From NCBI GenBank assembly GCA_965200035.1, contig OZ241334.1:2914001-2978000 (forward strand): a DNA stretch of 64,000 bases, written 5' to 3'. Under the pieces are notes generated by a model. It was not told the origin of the DNA. It saw only the letters and a program-made list of their open reading frames with translations, and ran no database searches. The DNA is from UBA1952 sp965200035. GTDB lineage: Bacteria; Bacteroidota; Bacteroidia; Chitinophagales; Chitinophagaceae. Positions 53,744-62,805 of this stretch are shown piece by piece (position 1 is the first letter of the stretch; every line of letters begins with the position of its first letter). Made by a program: the position numbers and the translations under genes.

Positions 53744-54463
53744 GTGCAAGTACAGCTTTTTATTCCCTGCTTTGTAGATCAGCTTTATCCCCAGACGGGC
53801 ATGAATATGGTGAAGGTGCTGGAAAAGCTGGGCTGTACGGTATCCTATAATTCAAAGCAGACCTGCTGTGGACAGCCGGCTTTCAACGCAGGATACTGGA
53901 ATGAAGCCAAAGCGGTGTCCCGCAAATTTATCAACGATTATGATGAGGATACCTACATTGTAGCGCCAAGCGGCTCTTGTACCGGCTACGTGCGCAACAG
54001 TGTGCCCAAGCTATTTGGGCACGATACTGAGTCCACACGTTGCGGTATGATTCGCGGCAATCTGTATGAGTTTTCAGAATTTCTGGTAGATGTGCTTGGC
54101 GTGGAAGATGTAGGCGCTTCTTTTGAAGGCAAGGTCACTTATCATGATGCATGTGGAGCATTGCGCGAATGTGGTATTAAAAGCCAGCCGCGCAAGCTGC
54201 TCGGCAATGTGCAGGGATTGGAATTGCTGGAGATGAAAGAGGCGGAAACCTGCTGTGGCTTCGGCGGCACTTTTGCCGTTAAGTTCGAGCCGATATCCAT
54301 AGGTATGGCGCAGACCAAAGTGCAAAGTGCACTGGACACAGGCGCTCAATACATGATCTCAACAGATGTAAGCTGCATGATGCATGTGCAGGGTTACATA
54401 GAGAAATATAACCTTCCCATTCAATCGCTGCATATAGCGGATGTGCTGGCCAGTGGATGGTAG
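53744..54463 (+). CDS. LutA/YkgE-like CCG-domain (Fe-S) protein
   Basis: A 239-residue protein with two CCG cysteine blocks, SKQTCCGQPAF and AETCCGFGGTF, and YHDACGALREC between them. This is the pattern of LutA, the Fe-S subunit of the lactate oxidation complex LutABC and of glycolate-oxidase-type proteins. The start is set at GTG 53744 because LutA begins with QVQLFIPCFVDQLYP and is 238 residues in B. subtilis; a longer frame starting at ATG 53687 would overlap ribH. lutB and lutC are not adjacent, so the role in lactate oxidation is unproven. Confidence 0.8.
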   Translation: MQVQLFIPCFVDQLYPQTGMNMVKVLEKLGCTVSYNSKQTCCGQPAFNAGYWNEAKAVSRKFINDYDEDTYIVAPSGSCTGYVRNSVPKLFGHDTESTRCGMIRGNLYEFSEFLVDVLGVEDVGASFEGKVTYHDACGALRECGIKSQPRKLLGNVQGLELLEMKEAETCCGFGGTFAVKFEPISIGMAQTKVQSALDTGAQYMISTDVSCMMHVQGYIEKYNLPIQSLHIADVLASGW

Positions 54464-54579
54464 TCTTTTTGTTGCTGATCCTTAGTCGTTCGTCTTGGTG
54501 TGAAGCGCCGGATACTCCACCTGTTCATTCCTTCTGTTGCCATACTCTTCTTGATGACGAGTGACTGACGACTAACGAC
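54464..54579. repeat. Repeat-rich gap between the LutA-like and TamL genes
   Basis: Contains AGTCGTTCGTC near 54486 and, near 54560, GACGACTAACGACT, which is roughly its inverse, plus GACGAGTGACTGACGAC. The words can pair over a long loop. The genes converge here. Confidence 0.4.
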
Positions 54580-57015
54580 TCAGAACGGGTACCCGATCGC
54601 GATATTCAGCACCATGTTATCACTGCGCCAGCTGCCGTTGAAAATGCTTTTGTCGAGCTGAGATACTTCACGGATGATCCAGCCGCTGTTTTCATGAACG
54701 TATGGCTTCTTTAACGGAATGCCGCCATCTACACGAATGATGAACAATCCGCCGATATCTGCGCGTATGCCCGCACCTCCACTCACCGCTATGTCCTGAC
54801 CCAGCTTGTCCAGCGCCAGTTCACCGCCCGGATACGATGAGGACGGGCGAGCCAGCCAGATATTACCGGCATCAGCAAACAAAGCGCCATTCAGGTGTAT
54901 GGCTCCTGAGAAAAGCTGAATCATATTGAACCGGTACTCTGCATTGCCTTCCATACGGATATCGCCTACACGGTCGATCGGGTTGGATGACTTTGCAGCA
55001 TCAGGATCGTAGTAGCTGCCCGGGCCGAGCTGCCGTACCCGCCATCCGCGAATGCTGTATGCGCCGCCCACAAAGTATTGCTTCACATAAGGCAACGTGG
55101 AAGATTTATCATAAGGAACGCCTACGCCGGCCAGGAAGCGGAGTGCTACGGTAGAGTTGGGCCTGCGGAAATAATGCCGGGCATCGAGATCAAATTTTAC
55201 ATACTGAGAATAGTTGAAGCCAATCGTTTTAATGCCGTTGATGCCCGATAACACCGCGCCGGCCTCTTCTACATTGGCTTTCAGAAAAGAATATCCTCTG
55301 CTGGCTCTTGGTCCGTTCAAATCAGAATACGTAAAGCCGAAGTTCTCTCCTTCAATGAAATTCTCGCGATAGCTGTTGGCCAGAAATTCATTGGTAGCAA
55401 GGCGCTTCTGAAAAGAATCCGCAATGTGCGGCAGGCTCAGGATGTTGATGAACGCAGGAGTCAGATCCCAAGTGTTGGTTGTATTCTGGTTCCAGCTGTA
55501 CGTATAGTTGGCCACCACATTATTGAGCGTAAAATAATCCAGACGGTCGAGCAGGTTGTAGCCGATGCCCAGTATGGTGCGCGGCTGATTGAACTTACGC
55601 AGGAAAGCCGGCTTGAAAGGAGCAATGAACTTAGGAAAGGTAACGGTGCTGCTGATGCCCGCATTCTTGGAGATGAGGTAAAAATTCTTGAAAAAGTTAT
55701 TGCTGATATTATCATTGTAGCCCATCTCCACACCGGCAGAAAGTGACAGGGTAAACTGATTGCCGCCATGAAGCCAATTGCGGTTGCGGTACGTAATGCT
55801 GACGTTATTGCCCAGCACATAATTCGATCCGTTGGACACCTCGAAGTTGGTGCCGTAATCATACCGTTTGGTGGGATTCAGAATAAGAATGTAATGCAGC
55901 GAGCGCTCCGCAGGCAGTGAAGTATCTTCAAAAATGACCGGACGCACATACTGGAACAGGCCAAGCTCATTCATCTTGGTGATGGTGAGGTCATACTTAT
56001 CCTGCGCATAATAATCGCCCACTTTCATATAATCCTGATTCAGCAGCACGTGCTCCCGCACATAATAATTGTGGTAGCGGAAGATCACACTATCTGTAAC
56101 AATCTCCAGCATCGTAGAGTCGCGAATGTCTGTCCGGTCCACAAAGTCCGGGAAGATATGCACCTTGCCGATCCGGTATCTTCTGAAAGAATTAGGATCA
56201 TCTTCGGGAGTAACGCTGAGCCGGATATCCAGCGTAGGTTTCTTCTCTGCTCGCTGTAAAGCCAGGAAGCTGATGGCGCTTTCGAATGGATTGGCTGCAT
56301 CCCGCAGGAAGGCCTTATTCACTGTATCGATCACAAAATGCACATTCTCCTGGGTGATCTTGTAATAGCCATTATTGCGCAGCAGATTGGCAATGCGGCT
56401 CCGTTCCTCCTCCGTCATAGTCATGGCGAAAGGCGCGCCTGATTTCAGTTTGGTATCGCCCATGCCTTCTTCCACGTATCTGCGCACGGTGCTGTCCTGT
56501 ATATCCAAGGTTACAATGCCGACCAGGTATTTGCTGCCGGTGTTGATGTTGTAGGAAGCAAATGCTTTTTTGCCGGAAAACCGGACCGTATCTACAACCT
56601 GCGCATAGAAATAGCCGCGGTTGAACAGGAAGCTTTTAATGTTGATGGCAGACCGTCTTTGCAATAAGCTATCATAGATGACCGGCCGCTCAACGGTTCT
56701 GTTTTTCAGCTGAAAATTTACGGCACTGGTATCCTTGTTGTAATGCCGGAAGCGCATATTGTACAGCCACACTTTATAGGGCAGGCCTAAAAGATAAGTA
56801 TTGGGCTTCTGAATGACCAGCGATGCTAACTGGTCTGAAAGCTCACCCCGGCGCGTGATAGCCTGATCGGATTTTATATTCAGGGAATTCCTGCGCAGCA
56901 GATAGCTGCCGGCCGGTACATGCTTCGTACTGCTACATCCCGAAGCCATCCACAGGATAGCCATCAGCATCAACAACCGGTTGCGGACAATATGTACAGA
57001 TGCGCCAGAGATCAT
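54580..57015 (-). CDS. TamA-like Omp85 outer-membrane lipoprotein (TamL type)
   Basis: An 811-residue outer-membrane protein of the BamA/TamA family. A lipobox LWMASGC predicts lipidation at Cys27, the feature of Bacteroidota TamL, which works with TamB in envelope lipid or protein assembly. The N-terminal half contains POTRA-like domains (e.g. INIKSFLFNRGYF, about 95-110, and RIANLLRNNGYYKI). The C-terminal half (from about 380) is a 16-strand barrel with the Omp85 signature VGGAYSIRGWRVRQLGPG near 680. No tamB is visible within the window. It is divergent from an RNA methyltransferase. Confidence 0.87.
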   Translation of the reverse strand: MISGASVHIVRNRLLMLMAILWMASGCSSTKHVPAGSYLLRRNSLNIKSDQAITRRGELSDQLASLVIQKPNTYLLGLPYKVWLYNMRFRHYNKDTSAVNFQLKNRTVERPVIYDSLLQRRSAINIKSFLFNRGYFYAQVVDTVRFSGKKAFASYNINTGSKYLVGIVTLDIQDSTVRRYVEEGMGDTKLKSGAPFAMTMTEEERSRIANLLRNNGYYKITQENVHFVIDTVNKAFLRDAANPFESAISFLALQRAEKKPTLDIRLSVTPEDDPNSFRRYRIGKVHIFPDFVDRTDIRDSTMLEIVTDSVIFRYHNYYVREHVLLNQDYMKVGDYYAQDKYDLTITKMNELGLFQYVRPVIFEDTSLPAERSLHYILILNPTKRYDYGTNFEVSNGSNYVLGNNVSITYRNRNWLHGGNQFTLSLSAGVEMGYNDNISNNFFKNFYLISKNAGISSTVTFPKFIAPFKPAFLRKFNQPRTILGIGYNLLDRLDYFTLNNVVANYTYSWNQNTTNTWDLTPAFINILSLPHIADSFQKRLATNEFLANSYRENFIEGENFGFTYSDLNGPRASRGYSFLKANVEEAGAVLSGINGIKTIGFNYSQYVKFDLDARHYFRRPNSTVALRFLAGVGVPYDKSSTLPYVKQYFVGGAYSIRGWRVRQLGPGSYYDPDAAKSSNPIDRVGDIRMEGNAEYRFNMIQLFSGAIHLNGALFADAGNIWLARPSSSYPGGELALDKLGQDIAVSGGAGIRADIGGLFIIRVDGGIPLKKPYVHENSGWIIREVSQLDKSIFNGSWRSDNMVLNIAIGYPF

Positions 57016-57056
57016 GCACTGATTGAAAAGATAATTTTACGCTTAGCTTTGCTGCA

Positions 57057-57797
57057 ATGTTAACGAAGGCGCAAGTTAAAGATATTCGGTCGCTGACGCA
57101 GTATAAATCCCGTATTGAGCAGCGCGCTTTTGTAGTAGAAGGAGATAAGGTGGTGCGGGAGTGGCTCGAAAGCACAGCGCCTGTAAAAATGATTGCCGGC
57201 CTTAAGGGATGGCTGCAGCAGGAAGCGGCATTAATTGCCCGCCATCAGAGCGCTCAGGTGGTCGAAGTCAGTGAAGCTGAGCTGGAGCGCATTTCTTCTT
57301 TACAGACACCTCATTCCGTTCTCATCATGGTACAGCTTCCGGCGCAGGATACGCCATTGCCGGCAGACGAATGGTGCATAGCGCTGGACCATCTGCAGGA
57401 TCCGGGCAATCTGGGCACCATCATCCGCATTGCCGACTGGTATGGCATCCGTCACATTGTAGCATCACCCGATAGTGTGGATTTCTATAATTCCAAAGTA
57501 CTGCAATCAGCTATGGGCGGGCATTTGCGGGTTCAGCTGCACCGCGCATCGCTTCATCAATTCCTGAAAGAAACTCCGCTGCCCATACTCGCGGCATCGC
57601 TGGACGGGCAGAATGTGTATGAATGCGATAAGTCGGAAAAAGCTGTTTTATTAATTGGCAATGAATCCAGAGGCATCTCACAGGAGCTGTTAGAGCTGGC
57701 CGGCACGCGCGTAACCATTCCTCGCATTGGCGGCGCTGAGTCGTTAAACGCAGCTGTAGCGACCGGTATTCTTTGCGCTTTGCTGCTTCCGCATTAA
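57057..57797 (+). CDS. TrmH/SpoU-family RNA 2'-O-methyltransferase
   Basis: A 246-residue SPOUT (knotted) methyltransferase acting on rRNA or tRNA. The N-terminal substrate-binding domain (SLTQYKSRIEQRAFVVEGDKVV) is followed by motif 1 DHLQDPGNLGTIIRIADW, motif 2 LLIGNESRGIS and motif 3 IPRIGGAESLNAAVATGI, which together form the SAM-binding knot. The target nucleotide is not predictable; the RlmB/TrmH branch is likely. The 41-base divergent gap to the TamL gene must contain both promoters. Confidence 0.92.
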   Translation: MLTKAQVKDIRSLTQYKSRIEQRAFVVEGDKVVREWLESTAPVKMIAGLKGWLQQEAALIARHQSAQVVEVSEAELERISSLQTPHSVLIMVQLPAQDTPLPADEWCIALDHLQDPGNLGTIIRIADWYGIRHIVASPDSVDFYNSKVLQSAMGGHLRVQLHRASLHQFLKETPLPILAASLDGQNVYECDKSEKAVLLIGNESRGISQELLELAGTRVTIPRIGGAESLNAAVATGILCALLLPH

Positions 57798-57856
57798 ACT
57801 TGTGTCTGCGGCAATTGTCTGTATATAATCATCTTCATCACCACAAAAAATAATTT

Positions 57857-59476
57857 ATGAAAAGGATCTTTTCTCTCGCCCTTGCTGTACTCCTTTCCGG
57901 AGGCAGCACCCTCTTTGCACAGGCACTGTCCCGCAATCCACTTTTACAGATCAGGCTCAGCGATAATTCTCCCGTCACTGCATCCGTAGATGGACAGAAT
58001 TATACCAATGAAGGCGGCACGCTTTCTGTGAATAATGTGACGCCTGGCGAGCACCAGATACAAATATTCCGCGCACCTTTCAGAGAAGGAGCCAAGGTGG
58101 CTGCATTGAAGACATTTACGGTACGTGTAGCAGAGGCAGGCAGTACAATCTGTGTAGTAGATCCGGTCAGCGGTTCCGTGAGCGTTCAGTCGCAAAATAC
58201 CCATCAGCCATCTTCATCCATCAATAATAAAGATCAGCGGCAGACAACGGACGCACCGGTAGTCAACAATGATGCAGGAACGATCAGAAATATCAATCGC
58301 CGCAAAAACCTGACGCTTGAGGCAGGAGGTACGTTGACCAACGGACAGACAAATAATAGCGGAAACAATAATAACGGTGGCGGTACCGGGCATGGCGGCA
58401 GTAGCAATGGCGGCCAAGGTACTGGTACAGGACCTACCGGCAATAATAATTCCAACCAAAATGGTAGCGGCACAGGCAATAGTGATAACCGCAATGGCGG
58501 TGATCGCGGCAACCACCAGGGAAATTCAGGAAACGGAAGTACGCAGGGTAACCAGGGTCAAGGCAATGCGGGCAACAGCAACGGCTCTAACCAGAATGGT
58601 AACAATGGAGACCGTGGCAATAACGGTAATCAGGGCAATAGCAATAATTCCGGTCGCGGTAATGAAAATAGTGGTGGCGGTAATGCGCAAGGCAATAATA
58701 ATGGCTGGGGCAGCGGTAATCAAAGCAACAATAATTCCGGCCGTGGTGATAATGGGAATAACAGTAGCAATACGCAGGGCAGCAGCACCAACACCAACAG
58801 TGGTTGGGATAATGGTAATGGCAGTAATACCGGCAACAATAATGGTGGCTATAACGGGAATAACAATGGTTACGGAAACAACGGCAACCGGGATCAAAAC
58901 AATGGCCATAGCTACGGAAGTAATGGCAGCAACCAGGATTATAATAATGGAAATGGCGGCTACGGCGGCAACAGGGATAACAATGGCTACAACAATAATC
59001 AGGGTGGCAGCTATAGCGGTAACCAGGGATATGATAACCGGGATGGCGGCCGTGGCAATTGGAATGATGGCCGTGATCACCATAACTGGAATGGCCGTGG
59101 CGGCAACCGCAATGATGACCGCTATAACGATCAGCAGAATGGCCATCAGGAAGAAGATGGAAAAGAGCCTGAAATGGTGATGCTTACTGCTAATGACATC
59201 ACAGCTATCAAAGCCAAAGCGGCAAGGAAAACTACTGATGCTGCCAGAAGTACCTTGCTTCAGTCAGAGATCGGCGACCGCGCATTTACTGCAGAGCAGG
59301 CCCGCGCCATGCTGCGCCTGATCAAGGGAGAAGCCACGCGCATACAGTTCGCACGCTGGGCTATTGATGGAACTATTGACGTGGAAAATTTTGCGAAGCT
59401 GGCTACAGAGTTCAAGCTCGCAGCCAACAAGCGCGAGATCAAAAAGCTATCAACAGATGCCCAGCAGGAAAATTAG
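57857..59476 (+). CDS. Secreted Asn/Gly-rich protein with DUF4476 domain
   Basis: A 539-residue protein. Signal peptide MKRIFSLALAVLLSGGSTLFA/Q. A folded N-terminal domain (about 25-115) has beta-rich LLQIRLSDNSPVTASVDG and HQIQIFRAPF. Residues about 150-430 are a disordered region made almost wholly of Asn, Gly, Ser, Gln and Asp, with recurring GNNNG and GNQGN words. The last ~100 residues (TANDITAIKAKAARKT...IKKLSTDAQQEN) form the helical DUF4476 domain, common in Bacteroidota secreted proteins and of unknown function. The stop overlaps the convergent PAP2 gene by 4 bases. Confidence 0.85.
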   Translation: MKRIFSLALAVLLSGGSTLFAQALSRNPLLQIRLSDNSPVTASVDGQNYTNEGGTLSVNNVTPGEHQIQIFRAPFREGAKVAALKTFTVRVAEAGSTICVVDPVSGSVSVQSQNTHQPSSSINNKDQRQTTDAPVVNNDAGTIRNINRRKNLTLEAGGTLTNGQTNNSGNNNNGGGTGHGGSSNGGQGTGTGPTGNNNSNQNGSGTGNSDNRNGGDRGNHQGNSGNGSTQGNQGQGNAGNSNGSNQNGNNGDRGNNGNQGNSNNSGRGNENSGGGNAQGNNNGWGSGNQSNNNSGRGDNGNNSSNTQGSSTNTNSGWDNGNGSNTGNNNGGYNGNNNGYGNNGNRDQNNGHSYGSNGSNQDYNNGNGGYGGNRDNNGYNNNQGGSYSGNQGYDNRDGGRGNWNDGRDHHNWNGRGGNRNDDRYNDQQNGHQEEDGKEPEMVMLTANDITAIKAKAARKTTDAARSTLLQSEIGDRAFTAEQARAMLRLIKGEATRIQFARWAIDGTIDVENFAKLATEFKLAANKREIKKLSTDAQQEN

Positions 59477-60051
59477 ATGATTGCCAGTGTGAAACGGCGG
59501 TGATACAGCCAGGCGAGGAACGCGCCGATGGCGATGCCCAGCAGTCCGCCGCAAAGCACATCGAAAGGAAAATGTACGCCTACGTACACCTGAGAATAAG
59601 CAATGGCCGATGCCCACAACAAGGGGATCGGCCATATTTTTTTGATTCTTCTCGCCAGCGTGAGCGACATGTAAGTGCCCATCGCAAAATGATTGGCAGC
59701 ATGGGAAGAGGGAAAGCTGTAACCAGTGCTGCGCGGCACAATCAGGTGGGCCATGCTGGCCAGCCGGGGATCATTGCAGGGGCGCGTGCGCTGCACAATG
59801 GGCTTGATAATGGAGGCGCTGATATAATCGCCCAGCGCAAAGCAGAGCAGGAAACCAGCACACCAGGCAAGACCGCGCCAGCCGAAGTTATACAGGATCA
59901 GCACCAGTAAAAAAAGATAAAGCGGTGCCCAGAAAAACTGATTGCGCAGGAAGGGCATGACTGCATCCAGAAAAGGGCTGCGCCATTGGCAGTTGATGTA
60001 ATACCAGATCCTGAAATCCGGTTGCTCAAACCATGCCGGTAGCTCCTTCAT
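59473..60051 (-). CDS. PAP2-family membrane phosphatase
   Basis: A 192-residue protein with about five transmembrane helices, of the phosphatidic acid phosphatase type 2 family, which dephosphorylates lipid phosphates such as undecaprenyl pyrophosphate. Motif 1 is KPIVQRTRP (83-91), motif 2 PSSHA (114-118), motif 3 SQVYVGVHFPFD (153-164). The usual Arg of motif 3 (SR) is Gln154 here, which may affect phosphate binding; His117, His160 and Asp164 are kept. It lies 1 base downstream of a methyltransferase gene, clearly in one operon. The substrate is not predictable. Confidence 0.82.
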   Translation of the reverse strand: MKELPAWFEQPDFRIWYYINCQWRSPFLDAVMPFLRNQFFWAPLYLFLLVLILYNFGWRGLAWCAGFLLCFALGDYISASIIKPIVQRTRPCNDPRLASMAHLIVPRSTGYSFPSSHAANHFAMGTYMSLTLARRIKKIWPIPLLWASAIAYSQVYVGVHFPFDVLCGGLLGIAIGAFLAWLYHRRFTLAII

Positions 60052-60052
60052 C

Positions 60053-60787
60053 CTATTTCTTAAAGATCATGATAAGCCTGGGCGATTCAAGCGGATTGAA
60101 TGCTCCCAACTGATAATCTCCAAATGTGCCTACCAGCGAAAGACCTGCATTGCGGAATATCTTTACAAAGTCGGTAAGGCCAAAAGCCGCAACCTTTTCT
60201 GTGTACTGGCGTTCATTGCCTGCATCATCTGTAAAGGCAATGTCTTTAAGAATATAACCATTCTCTACACGGCGGCGGATGTCAAAGCTGTAATTGCCGC
60301 GAACCGCTGTTTCTTCCGCTACCAGATTTTTAATCACCTGCTCTTTATTCAGGTAATCAACTACCAGAATGCCATCCTGCTTCAGACCTGATGCAAATGA
60401 CTTTGCCGCCATCTGATTATCGCGTGGACTATTGAAATAGCCGAATGAGGTAAAGAAATTAAAGGCGTAATCGAAGTAATTGATGTAGAAAGGAAAGCGC
60501 ATATCGTGCACATAAAAGTGCAGATCATCACTCTCGGCGGCTTTCGCTTTTTCGATGCTGGGCAGGGAGAGATCTATGCCTGTTACATCATAGCCGTGTT
60601 CAGCCAGCTGAATGGAAAAGCGTCCTTCGCCGCAGGCAATATCTGCCATACGGCTCTTGGGCATCGGCTGCAGATACTCAAGCAGGGCTTCGATAAATTC
60701 CTGTGCTTCCAGCTCATCGCGCTGTTGATAAAGTACCCGGTAATACGGTGAACCAAACCAGCTTTCAAACCATTCTGCCTTTTCCAT
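60053..60787 (-). CDS. Class I SAM-dependent methyltransferase
   Basis: A 244-residue methyltransferase. Motif I ADIACGEGRFSIQLAEHG is at about 48-65; the acidic residue after strand 2 is in VTGIDLSLPSI; motif IV is YAFNFFTSFGYF, and post-motif FASGLKQDGILVVDYLN. The long C-terminal part (about 150-244) is beta-rich and could bind the substrate. Resembles small-molecule or aromatic-acceptor methyltransferases of the Methyltransf_11/25 type; the acceptor is unknown. Spacing of one base to the PAP2 gene implies translational coupling. Confidence 0.78.
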   Translation of the reverse strand: MEKAEWFESWFGSPYYRVLYQQRDELEAQEFIEALLEYLQPMPKSRMADIACGEGRFSIQLAEHGYDVTGIDLSLPSIEKAKAAESDDLHFYVHDMRFPFYINYFDYAFNFFTSFGYFNSPRDNQMAAKSFASGLKQDGILVVDYLNKEQVIKNLVAEETAVRGNYSFDIRRRVENGYILKDIAFTDDAGNERQYTEKVAAFGLTDFVKIFRNAGLSLVGTFGDYQLGAFNPLESPRLIMIFKK

Positions 60788-60865
60788 TAAACGTGCATCA
60801 GTGAATAAATAAGATAATTGCGCTGCAAAATAAACAAACTATCGGGGAACGGGTTGCGCAATGAC

Positions 60866-61645
60866 TTATGCAGGCTTCACACGGTCTGCTTCTTTGATAT
60901 TATAGAATGCATTAGCCTGGGTAAGACAGGTAAGCGTAAGATCATTGATGCATACATGCGGCGGCAGCGAAGCGCAGTACCAGGCCGCATCCGCAATATC
61001 TTCTGCCCGCAGCGGATTTACTCCTTCATATACACTTTTAGCACGGTCTTCATCTCCTTTGAAGCGCACCAGCGCAAATTCCGTTTCCGCCATGCCCGGA
61101 TTAATAGCCGTCACTTTGATGCCATATGGCAGCAGATCAATGCGCATGGATTGGTTCAGAGCATCTACCGCAAACTTGGTGGCGCAGTACACGTTTCCAT
61201 TCCTATAAGCCTGCTTGCCAGCCGTAGAGCCTATATTGATGATCTGTCCGCCGGCGCGTGCTTTCATCATAGGCGCTATCTGTCGGGTCACATACAGCAG
61301 TCCTTTTACATTGGTATCGATCATTACGTCCCAGTCATCCGTATTGCCTTCTTCGATAGAGGCCAGCCCCGATGCGAGCCCAGCATTATTCACCAGAATA
61401 TCAATGACCGTCACTTTTTCTTTAATGCTGTTGATAGCGGCTGCTACGGCATGCTTATCACGAATGTCAAAAGAAAGAGTATGTACGGTTATGCCATGCT
61501 TTTGTTGTAGCTGCTGCTGCAGTTCATTCAGGCGTTCTGTGCGGCGGCCGGTGATGATCAGATTGCACCCTTCCTGTGCAAAGCGGGCAGCAATGGCCTT
61601 TCCGAAGCCGGAGGTGGCTCCCGTTACAAACACTGTTTTATTCAT
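60866..61645 (-). CDS. SDR-family oxidoreductase, YdfG-like
   Basis: A 259-residue classical short-chain dehydrogenase. The nucleotide motif TGATSGFGKAIA (8-19), the NNAG motif (86-89) and the active site Ser140, Tyr153, Lys157 (in IGSTAGK and YCATK) are all present. RR after the second strand (ITGRRTERL) suggests NADP. YdfG of E. coli reduces 3-hydroxy acids/malonic semialdehyde; the sequence GTTSGFGKA-type start and ATKFAVDALNQSMR are close to that group. It lies 79 bases upstream of the methyltransferase gene, so it may head this operon. Confidence 0.87.
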   Translation of the reverse strand: MNKTVFVTGATSGFGKAIAARFAQEGCNLIITGRRTERLNELQQQLQQKHGITVHTLSFDIRDKHAVAAAINSIKEKVTVIDILVNNAGLASGLASIEEGNTDDWDVMIDTNVKGLLYVTRQIAPMMKARAGGQIINIGSTAGKQAYRNGNVYCATKFAVDALNQSMRIDLLPYGIKVTAINPGMAETEFALVRFKGDEDRAKSVYEGVNPLRAEDIADAAWYCASLPPHVCINDLTLTCLTQANAFYNIKEADRVKPA

Positions 61646-61788
61646 GTGCCAAAATTAAGATCAATTATGGGTCGGGACGCTGAAAAGCGCAACAAAGTGC
61701 AGCCTGACCAATATAAACACATATGCCGCTCCTTGGCGCGGTTTTATAAGGTTTGACAAGTACGCCATAACTCATGGCTTTATTAACT

Positions 61789-61796
61789 TACTTTTG
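61789..61796 (+). promoter_or_regulatory. Candidate -7 box of the MlaD-like gene
   Basis: TACTTTTG matches TAnnTTTG exactly, 26 bases before the ATG at 61823. A TTTG at 61752-61755 is too far to be the -33 box. Confidence 0.4.
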
Positions 61797-61822
61797 TTGT
61801 CTATTACCTACACGCATAACCT

Positions 61823-62776
61823 ATGATATTTAGTAAAGAAGCGCGCACTGGTCTTATGGTAGCAGGATCTGTCCTGATATTGTTTGCCGGATTTTATTTT
61901 CTGAAAGGATCTAATGTTTTTTCCAATGAATATGTGTATTATGCTTACTATGATAATGTAGGCGGCCTACAGCCATCAGCTGCTGTGCAAATGAAGGGAT
62001 TGCAGGTTGGTAAAGTCTCAGAGATCAAGTTGAATGGCAAGGAAAAAGTACGCGTTGCCATTTCTATCAATAAAAAAACACGGGTACCGGTAGGTACCCT
62101 TGCCAACCTCACTTCGCTGGATCTGCTCGGTACCAAAGGCATATCACTGGATCTGGGCAATGGCTCTGAAATGATAGATGATGAAGGCACCCTGCCATCG
62201 GCCGTGGAAGGCGGTATGCTGGATAAAATTTCTGTAGAAGTAACACCGTTGCTGCAGGATGTGCGCGTAGTGGTCAATCACGTGGATTCGGTACTGCTTG
62301 CGGTCAATGAGATTTTCTCCCAGCAAACACGTGATGATCTGCAAAAGAGCATTTCTGCCTTACATGTGTCGATGGACCACTTCAGTAACCTGAGCAACGC
62401 TCTTGACCGCCAGAGCGGTACCATTGAGAAGGTAATCGGCAATGCCAACAAGATCACCGGCAATCTGGCCAATAACAGCGAGAACATTGATAAAGTGCTG
62501 AAAAACCTGCGGACTACAACAGACAATCTTTCTCAGGCGCAGATTTCAGAAACCGTTGGCAAGCTGAACAAAATGGCCGATGAGCTGGGGCAGGTATCCC
62601 GGAAGCTGAATGAAGGGCAGGGCTCACTGGGCATGGCCATCAACGATAAGCAGATGTACAACGAGATCAATACCACCCTCAAATCGCTGAGCGATCTGGC
62701 GGCCGATCTTAAATCACATCCCACCCGCTACATCAACCTGACCGTATTCGGACGTAAGGCGAAAGTGGGCCCATAA
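61823..62776 (+). CDS. MlaD/MCE-family lipid transport protein
   Basis: A 317-residue membrane-anchored protein. One N-terminal transmembrane helix (about 11-30, GLMVAGSVLILFAGFYFL) is followed by the MCE domain (about 35-115), with VYYAYYDNVGGLQPSAAVQM and VGKVSEIKLNG. MCE proteins form rings that bridge inner and outer membrane and shuttle phospholipids. The C-terminal 180 residues are helical, with Asn/Leu-rich coiled coil (NNSENIDKVLKNLRTTTDNLSQ). The ATPase and permease genes are not adjacent. It lies 29 bases upstream of the OstA-like gene. Confidence 0.88.
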   Translation: MIFSKEARTGLMVAGSVLILFAGFYFLKGSNVFSNEYVYYAYYDNVGGLQPSAAVQMKGLQVGKVSEIKLNGKEKVRVAISINKKTRVPVGTLANLTSLDLLGTKGISLDLGNGSEMIDDEGTLPSAVEGGMLDKISVEVTPLLQDVRVVVNHVDSVLLAVNEIFSQQTRDDLQKSISALHVSMDHFSNLSNALDRQSGTIEKVIGNANKITGNLANNSENIDKVLKNLRTTTDNLSQAQISETVGKLNKMADELGQVSRKLNEGQGSLGMAINDKQMYNEINTTLKSLSDLAADLKSHPTRYINLTVFGRKAKVGP

Positions 62777-62805
62777 CCTATCTTTGCGCATCCTTTATCT
62801 CAAGC

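Noticed and set aside
58377..59180. Long frames in two other registers inside the Asn/Gly-rich gene
   Set aside because: Caused by the biased repeat codons (AAT/GGC/GGT); the products are low-complexity Ala/Ile/Val/Met runs with no start context.
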